Below, in pieces: positions 50,433 to 59,437 of a stretch of 64,000 nt of DNA. A program made the position numbers and the translations under genes. The notes below the pieces were generated by a model. That model did not search any database. It was not told where the DNA came from and was given only the letters and a program-made list of their open reading frames with translations. Source of the DNA: an uncultured Verrucomicrobiales bacterium (GTDB lineage: Bacteria; Verrucomicrobiota; Verrucomicrobiia; Verrucomicrobiales; DEV007); the NCBI GenBank assembly GCA_937891465.1, contig CALAHF010000020.1, forward strand, positions 58,407-122,406, written 5' to 3'. The first letter of the stretch is position 1; every line of letters starts with the position of its first letter.

Positions 50433-51524
50433 ATGGAATTCATCGATCTAAAATCGCAACAGGCCCGCCTTCGGGAGGACATCGATCGCCGCATCGCAGG
50501 GGTTCTTGATCACGGACGTTATATCCTCGGCCCCGAGGTAACGGAGTTGGAGGACGTGCTATCCAGCTATCTTGGCGTGAAGCATACCATCACAACTGCT
50601 AGTGGAACCGACTCGCTGCTGATCGCGCTGATGGCTCTCGGCGTGGGGCTTGGTGATGAGGTCATCACGGTTCCCTACACATGGATTTCTACCGCTGAAG
50701 TCGTCGCCTTGCTAGGTGCGACGACCGTTTTTATCGATGTCGAGCCGGATACCTGGAACATGGATGCAACGCTGCTCGAAGCGGCCATCACTGAAAAAAC
50801 CAAGGCAATCATGCCCGTGGGAATCTTCGGCCAGACGTCAGACATGACCGCGATCAACGGAATCGCGAAGCGAAACGGCGATATTCCAGTCATTGAAGAC
50901 GCGGCTCAGAGCTTCGGCGCAACTCATCACGGTGTAAAATCCGGCGCGCTTTCAGGGATTGGATCGACCTCATTTTTTCCATCGAAGCCCCTCGGCGGAT
51001 ACGGTGACGGCGGTGCGCTTTTCACTGATGACGATGAGCTGGCAACGAAAATGCGCTGGATTCGAGTTCACGGTCAGGAGAAAAAGCACTACCACCCAAT
51101 CGTCGGCTTGAACGGGCGTTGCGACACGATTCAGGCAGCGGTTGTCCTTTCGAAAATGACGATTTTTGACGACGAAATTCGCCTGAGAAATGAGGTCGCG
51201 GATCGATACATCGAGCGGCTTTCCCAATGCAGAGCCGATTTCACGATGCCCGTATTGGGTGAGGGGAATACCTCAGTTTACGCGCAATACACCATTCTGT
51301 GTCCGGATCGCGATGATATTCAGGCCCGTCTCAGCGCGAAAAATATCCCGAATGTCGCGTATTACGCCGTTCCACTTCATTTACAGCCGGTTTTTGCCGA
51401 TTTGGGCTACAAAAAAGGAGATTTCCCCGTCACTGAGATGATTTCCGACCAATGCCTCAGTCTGCCGATGAGCCCATACGTTCCCGTGGAAGATCAGGAT
51501 TTAATCGCTGAAGCCCTTGCTTGA
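50433..51524 (+). CDS. DegT/DnrJ/EryC1 aminotransferase, WbpE-like
   Basis: The ATG at 50433 (MEFIDLKSQQARLREDIDRR) gives 363 residues; the frame extends back into the repeat locus. The PLP lysine is K185 in TSFFPSKPLGGYGDGGALF. Other hallmarks: LGPEVTELEDVL, TTASGTDSLLIALMALGVG, IEDAAQSFGA, RVHGQEKKHYH. The sequence closely follows Pseudomonas WbpE, which aminates UDP-3-keto-GlcNAcA to make UDP-diamino uronic acid for O-antigen. I infer the same role, although WbpA/B/D partners are not in the window. The stop codon overlaps the -35 of the rpsU promoter. Confidence 0.8.
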   Translation: MEFIDLKSQQARLREDIDRRIAGVLDHGRYILGPEVTELEDVLSSYLGVKHTITTASGTDSLLIALMALGVGLGDEVITVPYTWISTAEVVALLGATTVFIDVEPDTWNMDATLLEAAITEKTKAIMPVGIFGQTSDMTAINGIAKRNGDIPVIEDAAQSFGATHHGVKSGALSGIGSTSFFPSKPLGGYGDGGALFTDDDELATKMRWIRVHGQEKKHYHPIVGLNGRCDTIQAAVVLSKMTIFDDEIRLRNEVADRYIERLSQCRADFTMPVLGEGNTSVYAQYTILCPDRDDIQARLSAKNIPNVAYYAVPLHLQPVFADLGYKKGDFPVTEMISDQCLSLPMSPYVPVEDQDLIAEALA

Positions 51525-51549
51525 CAGCCTCGGCGTTGGCCTCTAGATT
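51521..51549 (+). promoter_or_regulatory. Near-consensus sigma-70 promoter of rpsU
   Basis: TTGACA (51521-51526), 17-bp spacer, TAGATT (51544-51549), then CCGCCCC. The -35 contains the TGA stop of the aminotransferase. A GC-rich discriminator of this kind often marks growth-rate or ppGpp control. Leader about 32 nt. Confidence 0.75.
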
Positions 51550-51587
51550 CCGCCCCTCCAAACGAAACCCATTTTTCAGAAACAGTT

Positions 51588-51806
51588 ATGCCACAGGTAC
51601 AAATCAAAAAAGGTGAACCCATCGATCGGGCGCTCAAGCGTCTGAAAAGCAAGATGGAGAGCGAAGGTATCATCGACGAAATGCGTCGTCTCCGTGCTTT
51701 CGAAACACCGACTCAGAAAACAAAGCGTAAAGCTCGGATTTCAGCGAAGAAAAATCGCAACCGTTACCGTTTTACACTGGCTGACAGCAAGCCACAGGAC
51801 GACTGA
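51588..51806 (+). CDS. rpsU: 30S ribosomal protein S21
   Basis: A 72-residue S21: VQIKKGEPIDRALKRLKSKM then MRRLRAFETPTQKTKRKARI. Basic, helical, binds near the anti-Shine-Dalgarno end of 16S rRNA. It has its own promoter and terminator, so it is monocistronic. The C-terminal extension (RYRFTLADSKPQDD) is longer than in E. coli but within the range of S21 proteins. Confidence 0.95.
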   Translation: MPQVQIKKGEPIDRALKRLKSKMESEGIIDEMRRLRAFETPTQKTKRKARISAKKNRNRYRFTLADSKPQDD

Positions 51807-51836
51807 TTCCGTCCTTCGTTTGGAAACGAATTTTTG

Positions 51837-51876
51837 AAAAACCGCAGTCCGTATTTGAACGGGCCGCGGTTTTTTT
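51837..51876. terminator. Strong, probably bidirectional terminator after rpsU
   Basis: AAAAACCGC (51837-51845) pairs with GCGGTTTTT (51866-51874); inner CCGT/ACGG (51849-51852, 51859-51862); flanking T-run. It lies between convergent rpsU and the small exported protein gene, and the A-run makes it usable on both strands. Confidence 0.85.
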
Positions 51877-51880
51877 GTGC

Positions 51881-52336
51881 CTACTCCTTCGGTTTTTTAA
51901 GGAGTTCCGGAGGAAGCTCAATGATTTTCCGAAGCTCGATACACAATTGATTTTCGGCTCCAGGCTTCCCTGAGATTGAGAGCCGTTCTTTGGGGCGCAC
52001 CCATGTGAGGCATTTGAAGCACAAACTCGTTTTTAGAGTCTTGCCATCCTCCGTTTTTACAATGATTCCATAAATTGGATCGTGGCCGCAGAAATTTGTC
52101 GCCTCCTCGGGAAGAAGCGACTTTTTCATCAATGCGACAAGAGTGTCAGCTTCTTTTCCGGTTACTTTTTTTAATTCGACGACTCCGCGCCAGGAATTGT
52201 TCCAATCATCCCAAAACCGCGTTTCGGTTTTCTTTTTGTCGGTGTGATCGAGCAAATACACGGCGACAGCGTTTTCGCCCGCGAAAGTGAAGTCTCCAAG
52301 GTTGAACAAAAGTAGGGCTGCAAAAATCGCTCTCAT
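51881..52336 (-). CDS. Small exported protein, function unknown
   Basis: The ATG at 52336 gives 151 residues with a signal peptide (MRAIFAALLLFNLGDFTFAG); the open frame continues upstream inside the dehydratase gene and is not real. Three or four cysteines occur (NFCGHDP, LCFKCLTW, LCIELR). FCGHDPIYGIIVKTEDGKTL and KTSLCFKCLTWVRP suggest a compact alpha/beta domain. No family recognised. It lies 13 bp after the sugar-acid dehydratase gene. Confidence 0.55.
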   Translation of the reverse strand: MRAIFAALLLFNLGDFTFAGENAVAVYLLDHTDKKKTETRFWDDWNNSWRGVVELKKVTGKEADTLVALMKKSLLPEEATNFCGHDPIYGIIVKTEDGKTLKTSLCFKCLTWVRPKERLSISGKPGAENQLCIELRKIIELPPELLKKPKE

Positions 52337-52349
52337 TTGCGGGAGTATA

Positions 52350-54080
52350 TCAATAAATCTTCGGCTCGACCATCTCCGACCCGTCGCCATGCAAAAACCG
52401 GAAGTCGCAGCCTTCGTGAGCTTGGGTAATTTCTTCGGCATAAAGTTTACCGTAGCCCCTTGAAAATGTGGTCTCACGCGGTTTCCACTCGGCTTTTCGG
52501 GCGGCGAGTTCTTCATCGCTGACATCGAGGTGAAGTTTGCGGCTTTCGATGTCGACTTCGATATAATCGCCGTCGCGTACCAATGCCAAGGGACCGCCAA
52601 TCGCCGATTCAGGCGAAACGTGAAGGACGCAGGCTCCGTAACTGGTACCGCTCATCCGTGCATCGGAAATCCGCAGCATGTCACGGACGCCTTGTTCGAG
52701 AAGATATTTCGGGATCGGCAGCATTCCCCATTCAGGGATTCCTGGCGCACCGATCGGTCCAGCGTGTTGTAAGACGATGATGTGATCGGCAGTCAAGCCA
52801 GCTTCAGGATCATCGATTCGGGCTTTCATATCGCCGTAATCGGCAAAAACGGCGGCCTGCCCGCGATGGTTCATCAGCCGTTCTTCCGCAGCAGTTGGCT
52901 TGATAACCGCTCCGTCTGGCGCGAGATTTCCCCGAAGCACAAAGGTTCCACCGGCTTTTCCAACGGGCTTATCCAGAGGGCGAATCACGTCGTCGTTGAT
53001 CACTTCCCCGTCTTCTAAATTTTCACCGAGCGTTTTGCCCGAGACGGTGAGGCAATCGAGCGTGAGGTGCGATTTGACCTGCTTCAGCAACGCCAGAATG
53101 CCGCCCGCGTCGTAGAAATCTTCCATCACGTATTCACCGCATGGACGGATGTTGGCGATGACCGATAGCTCCTGCGAAATTTTATCGAAATCCTCCAGCG
53201 TCAGCTTGATTCCGGCCCGCCCGGCCATCGCGATGAGGTGGATAATTGCATTCGTTGAACCGCCGAGCGCCATGTCGGTCACGATTCCGTTTCGAAATGC
53301 CTCCGCGGTGAGAATCGATTGCGGAGTCACCTGATCCCACGCCAACTCAACAATTTGCCGCCCCACAGCTGATGCCATTCGAGAATGCGTCGAATGCACT
53401 GCCGGAATCGAAGTTGAGCCGGGAAGACAAAGCCCGATGGCCTCGGCGATCGCCGTCATCGTCGAGGCCGTTCCCATCGTCATGCAATGCCCTGCGCTCC
53501 GGGCGATTCCATCTTCGAGCTGTGCCCAGGAATCATCACACAAATTTCCAGCCTGTTTTTCGGCCCAATATTTCCACATGTCCGTGCCGGAACCGAGTGT
53601 TTCACCTTTCCAGCAGCCTTTCAGCATCGGGCCTGAAGGTAGGAAAATCGCGGGAACGTTAGCCGAAGTTGCGCCCATAATCAGCGCGGGCACCGTCTTG
53701 TCGCAGCCCCCCATCAAAACGACCGCATCGAATGGATAACAGCGAATCGTCTCTTCTGTTTCCAACGCGAGCAGATTTCGATAAACCATGCTTGTTGGCT
53801 TCATGAAGCTTTCCGAAAGCGACATCACGGGTACTTCGAGAGGAAATCCACCTGCCTGCCAAACGCCCCGTTTTACTTCTTCGGCCCGATCCCGAAAGTG
53901 CGTGTGGCAGTTATTCACCTCCGACCACGTGTTCAAAATCCCGATCGTCGGCTTTTCTTTGAAGTCATCGGTGTCGAACCCCATTTGCTTCAGGCGCGAG
54001 CGGTGACCGAAAGAGCGTTGATCATCCGGTGCGAACCAACGGGCGCTGCGGAGAGTTGAAGGATCACGGGGCGAGGACAT
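52350..54080 (-). CDS. IlvD/Edd family sugar-acid dehydratase (L-arabinonate dehydratase-like)
   Basis: The ATG at 54080 (MSSPRDPSTLRSARWFAPDD) gives 576 residues. Cys58 (NNCHTHF), Cys126 (GGCDKT) and Cys199 (GHCMTMGTAS) match the three [2Fe-2S] ligands of L-arabinonate dehydratase. RMSGTSYGACVLHVSPE and DARMSGT carry the Mg/Ser catalytic region. Overall build (IGILNTWSEVNNCHTHFRDR, GGFPLEVPVMSLSESFMKPT) is that of pentonate dehydratases rather than IlvD of valine synthesis. It would turn a sugar acid such as arabinonate or xylonate into its 2-keto-3-deoxy form. The nearby sulfatases suggest use of algal or plant sugars. Adjacent genes do not complete the pathway. Confidence 0.85.
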   Translation of the reverse strand: MSSPRDPSTLRSARWFAPDDQRSFGHRSRLKQMGFDTDDFKEKPTIGILNTWSEVNNCHTHFRDRAEEVKRGVWQAGGFPLEVPVMSLSESFMKPTSMVYRNLLALETEETIRCYPFDAVVLMGGCDKTVPALIMGATSANVPAIFLPSGPMLKGCWKGETLGSGTDMWKYWAEKQAGNLCDDSWAQLEDGIARSAGHCMTMGTASTMTAIAEAIGLCLPGSTSIPAVHSTHSRMASAVGRQIVELAWDQVTPQSILTAEAFRNGIVTDMALGGSTNAIIHLIAMAGRAGIKLTLEDFDKISQELSVIANIRPCGEYVMEDFYDAGGILALLKQVKSHLTLDCLTVSGKTLGENLEDGEVINDDVIRPLDKPVGKAGGTFVLRGNLAPDGAVIKPTAAEERLMNHRGQAAVFADYGDMKARIDDPEAGLTADHIIVLQHAGPIGAPGIPEWGMLPIPKYLLEQGVRDMLRISDARMSGTSYGACVLHVSPESAIGGPLALVRDGDYIEVDIESRKLHLDVSDEELAARKAEWKPRETTFSRGYGKLYAEEITQAHEGCDFRFLHGDGSEMVEPKIY

Positions 54081-54105
54081 TCCGAATTTTACGGGGCATT
54101 TTCTA

Positions 54106-54126
54106 TGAATCAACAGAGTTGGATCG
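54106..54126. repeat. 21-bp unit repeat, locus K (single diverged unit)
   Basis: One reverse unit (TGAAT arm, CAACAGAGT core, GGATCG end), followed by TTAAAAG. It lies in the divergent gap between the dehydratase and the first sulfatase. The only single-unit locus. Confidence 0.7.
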
Positions 54127-54235
54127 TTAAAAGAACCGTATTCGAGCGTTTTTTCCGTGAAGATGCCGTTTTCTAATTTTGATATGTGAACCAAACTGAA
54201 CACTAATTTCAACCTGCTGGATTCTTCGTTTGAAG

Positions 54236-56188
54236 ATGAATTTTTTCTGCCGCGCCTTACTTTTTATTCTCACCGTTTCTGCCTTTTCGAATCCGATTCA
54301 GGCAGACGAGAGGAAGCCTAATTTCATTCTTATTTTCACGGATGATCAGGGCTACAACGATCTCGGTTGTTTCGGTTCGCCAAACATCAAAACGCCGCGG
54401 ATTGATCAAATGGCGGCGGAAGGAATACGCTTCACCAGCTTTTATTCCGGCGCAGCGATCTGCACGCCGTCCCGCGCGGCATTGCTCACGGGCTGCTATC
54501 CCGATCGTGTCGGCGGCTTGCCGGTGCTTTTTCCTCGGTCTGATCGCGGTTTGAATCCGAAAGAAATCACCATCGCCGAGATTCTGAAAACACAGGGATA
54601 CGCCACGGCGTGTTTTGGAAAATGGCATCTCGGCCATCACAAACCGTTTCTCCCGACTGCCCAGGGATTTGATGAATATATCGGCATTCCCTATTCAAAT
54701 GACATGGGCGTCGATGCTGACATGGATGTTTCTGAAAACGTGATTTGGCGCGATGGCGCAAGCCTCAAGAAATTTCGCAACGGAGGTTTGAAGGGGAAAA
54801 ACCCTCCCTTGTTGCGCGATACAAAAGTCATCGAATACCCGGTTGATCAAACGTTGCTGACGCGACGTTACACCGCAGAGACGCTTCGATTTATTAAAGA
54901 AAAAAAAGACGAACCGTTCTTCATTTACCTGCCAGTAACGATGCCGCACGTGCCGCTCTACGTTTCCAATGAATTTCGCGGAACCAGCAATGCCGGGCTC
55001 TACGGCGACGCGATTGAAGAAATCGATTGGGCGGTTGGTGAAATTATCGACCAGCTGCGCGCGCTCGATTTAGCCGAGAATACAATGATCGTTTTTACCT
55101 CCGACAACGGTCCGTGGAATTTAAAAGGCAGTGAGAAATCGAAAGAAAAAGGAAACACCAATCGGGGGGTTGGCGGATCTGCTTTTCCACTGCGGGGCCA
55201 TAAATTTCAGTTTTGGGAAGGCGGCGTTCGCGAGCCATGTGTGATGTGGTGGCCGGGTAAAATCCCTGCTGGGAAAACGAGTGGTGAGATTGCGGGAACG
55301 ATCGATTTATTGCCGACGTTCGCTGAGTTAACCGGCGCCAGTTTGGGCAACGAAGTGCCGATCGACGGAAAAAGTATCGTCCCGTTAATCGAAGGTCAAG
55401 AGGGATCGAAGTCACCGCACGAAACATGGTTTTACGGAACCAAAGGCGTGCGGAAAGGGAACTGGAAATTGCTCGGAGGCGAGTTGTTCGATCTCGAAGC
55501 AGACCTTTCTGAAACGACTGACCTTTCGAAAAAACTTCCCGAAGTCGTCGCTGAACTCACCCGACTTCTCGGCCACCATCGTTCTGATTTGGGTCGAAAT
55601 TCTCGCCCGCCGGGAATTTTCAAACGCAAGAAACGAACCTTCACCGAGCTGCCCAATTGGGAAATTGAAAAAGGATTGTGGACAGTGACTGACGACGTTC
55701 TTCACCAATCATTCGAGGGCGCGACTTCGATTTTTTCTCCGAAACTGGAAGCCACCGAATACACCCTCGAAGTCGAAGGCCGAGTCACCAAAGGCAGCGA
55801 AGGTTTTCGAATCATGGTGATGGCGCCAGATCACGAAAACTACGTCCGACTCAGCATCGGTTCGTTCGGAAATCGCAAACATTCACTCTTGCTTGTGCAA
55901 GGCGCGGACGTCGAACAGCGCCGCCAGCCGTTCAAAGGTAAGGTCGAAAGCGACGTCTGGCAGCAGGTGAAAATTGAGATCAGCAAAGGTCAGATTCGCT
56001 GTTTTTTAAACGACGAAATAATCCACGACGAACCGCTCGAAGGCGATCCGGTAGCCGGTTCGATTGGCTTGGGCAGTTTCAAATCCGAAGTCGAATTTCG
56101 GAACCTCCGAATTTTATCACCGACTGGAGAAACGATTTTGGAGTCGCTACGAAGCAACAGGGTTGGTTCATCGAACGTACCCTATTGA
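54236..56188 (+). CDS. Secreted sulfatase with a C-terminal jelly-roll (DUF1080-like) domain
   Basis: The ATG at 54236 (MNFFCRALLFILTVSAFSNP) gives 650 residues with a signal peptide. The FGly site is C76 in CTPSRAALLTG; other motifs are IFTDDQGYNDLGCFG, FGKWHLGHH, TMPHVPLYVS and FTSDNGPWN. After about residue 460 a second domain (GLWTVTDDVLHQSFEG, VMAPDHENYVRLSIGSFGN) resembles DUF1080/concanavalin-type jelly-rolls. It is probably an arylsulfatase A-family enzyme on sulfated glycans. The final residues RSNRVGSSNVPY and the TGA are encoded by 21-bp repeat units, an apparent extension. The FGE/PEGA protein at 32.6 kb lacks clear FGE cysteines, so the maturase is elsewhere. Confidence 0.88.
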   Translation: MNFFCRALLFILTVSAFSNPIQADERKPNFILIFTDDQGYNDLGCFGSPNIKTPRIDQMAAEGIRFTSFYSGAAICTPSRAALLTGCYPDRVGGLPVLFPRSDRGLNPKEITIAEILKTQGYATACFGKWHLGHHKPFLPTAQGFDEYIGIPYSNDMGVDADMDVSENVIWRDGASLKKFRNGGLKGKNPPLLRDTKVIEYPVDQTLLTRRYTAETLRFIKEKKDEPFFIYLPVTMPHVPLYVSNEFRGTSNAGLYGDAIEEIDWAVGEIIDQLRALDLAENTMIVFTSDNGPWNLKGSEKSKEKGNTNRGVGGSAFPLRGHKFQFWEGGVREPCVMWWPGKIPAGKTSGEIAGTIDLLPTFAELTGASLGNEVPIDGKSIVPLIEGQEGSKSPHETWFYGTKGVRKGNWKLLGGELFDLEADLSETTDLSKKLPEVVAELTRLLGHHRSDLGRNSRPPGIFKRKKRTFTELPNWEIEKGLWTVTDDVLHQSFEGATSIFSPKLEATEYTLEVEGRVTKGSEGFRIMVMAPDHENYVRLSIGSFGNRKHSLLLVQGADVEQRRQPFKGKVESDVWQQVKIEISKGQIRCFLNDEIIHDEPLEGDPVAGSIGLGSFKSEVEFRNLRILSPTGETILESLRSNRVGSSNVPY

Positions 56189-56246
56189 TTCGAAACGCCA
56201 TTTCGAACGTACCCTATTGGTTCGCCAAACACACCCTATTGATTCG
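56150..56246. repeat. 21-bp unit repeat, locus L (four units)
   Basis: Units 56150-56170 (reverse), 56172-56192, 56204-56224 and 56226-56246 (forward). Linkers are 1, 11 (AAACGCCATTT) and 1 nt. The first two units encode the end of sulfatase 1, including its stop (TAT TGA). The last unit ends at the GTG start of sulfatase 2. Same layout as locus G. Confidence 0.95.
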
Positions 56247-57640
56247 TGAAAACGCTTTGTTACTTCCTCTTTTTTGCTGCAATTTCTTCGGCAAACGCTG
56301 CCCCAAATCTGCTGATTTTTTTGGCGGACGACATGACGTTTACCGATCTCGGTTGCTACGGAAACCCCGATGTCAAAACGTCCGCGATCGATAAATTGGC
56401 GACGGAGGGAATGCGGTTTACGAAATTTTACAGCTCGACTCCAACCTGTTCGCCGCTGCGACAGAGCCTTTACACGGGGATTTATCCGATCCGGAATGGC
56501 GCGCATCCCAATCACAGTCAGGTTTATGAAGGTGTGAAATCGCTGCCGCATTATTTGCGACCACTCGGGTATCGAGTGGCGATCGTCGGGAAGCGTCACG
56601 AAGCGCCGGCGGAGGCATTCCCTTTCGAAATGCTCGGAGGCTCGCATGGCGATTCGGGAAAAACTCCAGACGGCGCGGATCTGCCTTTGGATAAAGCGCG
56701 AGAATTTATCCAGCGGGATGCGGATCAGCCGTGGTGTTTGGTCGTGAGTTCGAACCAGCCCCACACGCCATGGAATCGGGGGGACGCATTGGTTTATCCA
56801 CCGGAAAAATTGACTGTCCCGCCTTATCTCGTCGACACGCCGGAGACTCGCGAGGGGCTTTCAAAATACTATGCTGAGATCACTTACATGGATGGGCAGG
56901 TCGCGGAGGTGATGCAAATTTTGCAGGAAACTGGTGAAGAAAATGACACCGCTTTTTTGTGGCTCAGTGAACAGGGCTCTCAGTTGCCGTTTTGTAAATG
57001 GACCTGCTACGACACCGGAATTCACGCCGCCGCCGTGATGCGGTGGCCCGGAAAAATTGCAGCTGCTTCCGAATCGGATGCATTGATCAGTTACGTTGAC
57101 GTGGTGCCAACGTTTTTGGAGTTGGCTGGTGGAAAGGGCGCCGATCAAGATTTTGACGGGAAGCCATTCGCCGCAGTTTTACGTGGGGAAAAAACGACGC
57201 ATCATGATTTTGTTTTTGCGACGCACACCACGCGAGGGATTTACAACGGCTCTGAAGCCTACGCGACGCGTGCTGTCACTGACGGAAATTTTCTCTTCAT
57301 TCGAAATCTTCATGCCGACGAATCTTTCCAAAACATGGTGACGGCGAAGGATGAAATTTTCAGATCATGGAAAACCGTCGATTCCGATTTCGCTCGCGAG
57401 CGGGTTTCGTCGTATCAGAAAAGACCTGCCGAAGAACTCTTCAATCTGAAATCAGATCCGTGGTGTTTCAAAAGTTTGGCGGGTGATGCCGGATTCGCAG
57501 CAAAACAGAAAGTCATGCAAACCGAACTCGATTCATGGATGAGGCAGCAGGGTGATCGTGGCAATGAAACCGAGCGAGACGCCGAAAACCGTCAGCCGAA
57601 GGTGAAGCCGTGGTCGAAGAAAAACGGCTACACTCAGTAA
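56246..57640 (+). CDS. Secreted sulfatase (second)
   Basis: A 464-residue sulfatase starting with a GTG that overlaps the TTCGTGAAA end of the repeat. Signal peptide MKTLCYFLFFAAISSANAAP. FGly site C68 in CSPLRQSLYTG, which keeps Cys, Pro, Arg and the T-G end but has Leu in place of the usual Ser. Other motifs: LADDMTFTDLGCYGNPD, VGKRHEAPAE (KW replaced by KR), SNQPHTPWN and LWLSEQGSQLPFCKW. The C-terminus has AEELFNLKSDPWCFKS. It is related to N-sulfoglucosamine or heparan-type sulfatases by motif style, but the substrate is not fixed. Four repeat units separate it from the first sulfatase. Confidence 0.85.
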   Translation: MKTLCYFLFFAAISSANAAPNLLIFLADDMTFTDLGCYGNPDVKTSAIDKLATEGMRFTKFYSSTPTCSPLRQSLYTGIYPIRNGAHPNHSQVYEGVKSLPHYLRPLGYRVAIVGKRHEAPAEAFPFEMLGGSHGDSGKTPDGADLPLDKAREFIQRDADQPWCLVVSSNQPHTPWNRGDALVYPPEKLTVPPYLVDTPETREGLSKYYAEITYMDGQVAEVMQILQETGEENDTAFLWLSEQGSQLPFCKWTCYDTGIHAAAVMRWPGKIAAASESDALISYVDVVPTFLELAGGKGADQDFDGKPFAAVLRGEKTTHHDFVFATHTTRGIYNGSEAYATRAVTDGNFLFIRNLHADESFQNMVTAKDEIFRSWKTVDSDFARERVSSYQKRPAEELFNLKSDPWCFKSLAGDAGFAAKQKVMQTELDSWMRQQGDRGNETERDAENRQPKVKPWSKKNGYTQ

Positions 57641-57652
57641 ACTGCGTTTGGA

Positions 57653-59200
57653 TCAAAATATATTCCGATCGAGATTTCGATACTGAATAGCTTCCATGAC
57701 ATGTTCGACTTTGATGTCGAAGGAGCCTTCCAAATCGGCCAGCGTTCGGGAAACTTTTAGAATGCGATCATAGGCTCGGGCGCTGAAGTTGAGACTGTCC
57801 ATTGCACGCTCCAGCATCGATTCGCTCGGATAATCGAGCTTGCAATACCGCATCACGAGTCGGCTCGGCATGGAAGCGTTGGTGAGTGTCTCGTCTTCGG
57901 TCGCAAAGCGATTCAATTGAATTTCGCGGGCCTCTTCGACTCTGCCCCGCACGACTTCGGAGGTTTCGCCGCCGCTTTCAGACCGCAGTTCTTTGTAATC
58001 GACGGAGGGCACTTCGACATGCAAATCGATTCGGTCGAGCAAGGGACCGCTGATCCGTTGGCGGTAGCGCTCGATGTGAACGGGCGAGCAATTACATGCC
58101 CTTTTGGGATCTCCCAGGTACCCACAAGGGCAGGGGTTCATCGCGGCGACGAGCATGAACCGACTTGGAAACGTGAACTTTCCAGCGGCTCGTGAAATCG
58201 TGACGTAGCCGTCTTCGAGCGGCTGGCGCATCACTTCGAGCGTTGACCGCCGGAACTCGGGAAGTTCGTCGAGAAAGAGGATTCCGTTGTGGGCGAGACT
58301 GACTTCGCCCGGTGTTGGATTGCCGGTTCCGCCGAGTAACCCTGCATCTGAAATGGTGTGGTGAGGTGCGCGAAAGGGCCGAGTCGCGATGAAACTGTTT
58401 TTGGAATCGATCATCCCCGCGACGCTGTGAATCTTCGTCGTTTGAATCGCTTCGGTTTCCGCCATGGTCGGCAAAATCGTTGCCAGCCGTTTTGCGAGCA
58501 TCGATTTTCCAGTTCCGGGCGGACCGTACATCAGCAAATTATGCGAACCCGCCATGGCCACTTCGAGGGCTCGCTTCACGTGCAGCTGGCCTTTGACGTC
58601 GGAAAAATCGATCGAGTATTTCCGCTGTGAATTGAAGAAGGCTTCACGATCTAAATTCTCCGGAGCGACATTTTTTTCGCCCTGCAATAGCTCCACAGCT
58701 TCGCGCAGATCGCTGACTCCGTAGACGTAAATCCCGTCGATGATGCTGGCTTCAACGGCATTGTCTTTGGGGACGAGAATTGCTTTTCGGCCCTGATTTT
58801 TTGCCTCGATCGTGAGCGGCAGAATTCCTTTCACCGGACGAATCCGTCCATCCAGCGCGAGTTCACCAACGATGGCGCATTTTTCGAGCGCGTCCTCGGG
58901 GAAGTCACCATTACTCTCGACAAGCGAAATAATTCCAACCGCAATCGGCAGATCAAAACTCGGGCCTTCTTTTCGCAAATCCGCCGGCGCCAAATTGATC
59001 GTGATCGGATGATACGGCATCGAATAGCCGCAGTTGTGAATTGCCGTCATGACGCGATCGACCGATTCACGCACCGCGGCATCGGGCAATCCGACCATCG
59101 TGATTTTTAAATCACCGCGATCCCGCGCATTCACCTCCACCTCAACTGGCAGGGCATCGACGCCATGAAGCGCTCCGGAATGGACACAGGATAAAGACAT
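57653..59200 (-). CDS. comM: YifB/ComM family Mg-chelatase-like AAA ATPase
   Basis: A 515-residue protein. An N-terminal fold ([59 protein letters not shown]) precedes Walker A ([20 protein letters not shown]), Walker B ([20 protein letters not shown]) and the AAA lid ([20 protein letters not shown], a Cys-rich zinc-like segment). ComM/RadA-like helicases drive branch migration in natural transformation. No competence genes are adjacent. It is convergent with sulfatase 2 (12 bp apart). Confidence 0.92.
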   Translation of the reverse strand: MSLSCVHSGALHGVDALPVEVEVNARDRGDLKITMVGLPDAAVRESVDRVMTAIHNCGYSMPYHPITINLAPADLRKEGPSFDLPIAVGIISLVESNGDFPEDALEKCAIVGELALDGRIRPVKGILPLTIEAKNQGRKAILVPKDNAVEASIIDGIYVYGVSDLREAVELLQGEKNVAPENLDREAFFNSQRKYSIDFSDVKGQLHVKRALEVAMAGSHNLLMYGPPGTGKSMLAKRLATILPTMAETEAIQTTKIHSVAGMIDSKNSFIATRPFRAPHHTISDAGLLGGTGNPTPGEVSLAHNGILFLDELPEFRRSTLEVMRQPLEDGYVTISRAAGKFTFPSRFMLVAAMNPCPCGYLGDPKRACNCSPVHIERYRQRISGPLLDRIDLHVEVPSVDYKELRSESGGETSEVVRGRVEEAREIQLNRFATEDETLTNASMPSRLVMRYCKLDYPSESMLERAMDSLNFSARAYDRILKVSRTLADLEGSFDIKVEHVMEAIQYRNLDRNIF

Positions 59201-59248
59201 AAAAAAGGGGACTCGAAATTTTGGTTAGACTGTCAGTTTACCATGAAT

Positions 59249-59268
59249 TCGCAAAGTGAAAATTATTG
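59249..59268 (+). repeat. Left direct repeat flanking the ZIP gene region
   Basis: TCGCAAAGTGAAAATTATTG; the partner at 60332-60351 differs at one base. Similarity continues for ~20 further bases with gaps. It precedes the promoter of the ZIP gene. The pair brackets about 1.1 kb. Confidence 0.7.
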
Positions 59269-59363
59269 AACCTGAAAAGGCTAACCTGGCTCATTCTCGA
59301 AAAATTCGTTGGAGGGTGCGCCTCTTTTTCTCTCGGAAAAACACCACTACCGATGTTCCGCAG

Positions 59364-59416
59364 TATAATTGCGAATTGCACTTCGAAATCTTACAAACCG
59401 GCGTATAAATACCGGT
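59364..59416 (+). promoter_or_regulatory. Candidate promoter and operator of the ZIP gene
   Basis: A perfect TATAAT at 59364-59369 has no good -35. A second -10-like TATAAA (59404-59409) lies inside a dyad ACCG-gc-GTAT-aa-ATAC-CGGT (59397-59416), 22 bp before the ATG at 59438. A dyad over the -10 fits repression by a metal-responsive regulator. Which -10 is used is unclear. Confidence 0.4.
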
Positions 59417-59437
59417 CCACAAACTCACCAATACGGG

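Noticed and set aside
51521..51526. Reading the TTGACA at the aminotransferase end as only coding sequence
   Set aside because: The overlap with the stop codon is real, but its exact -35 match, 17-bp spacer and -10 favour a promoter, so it is kept as such.
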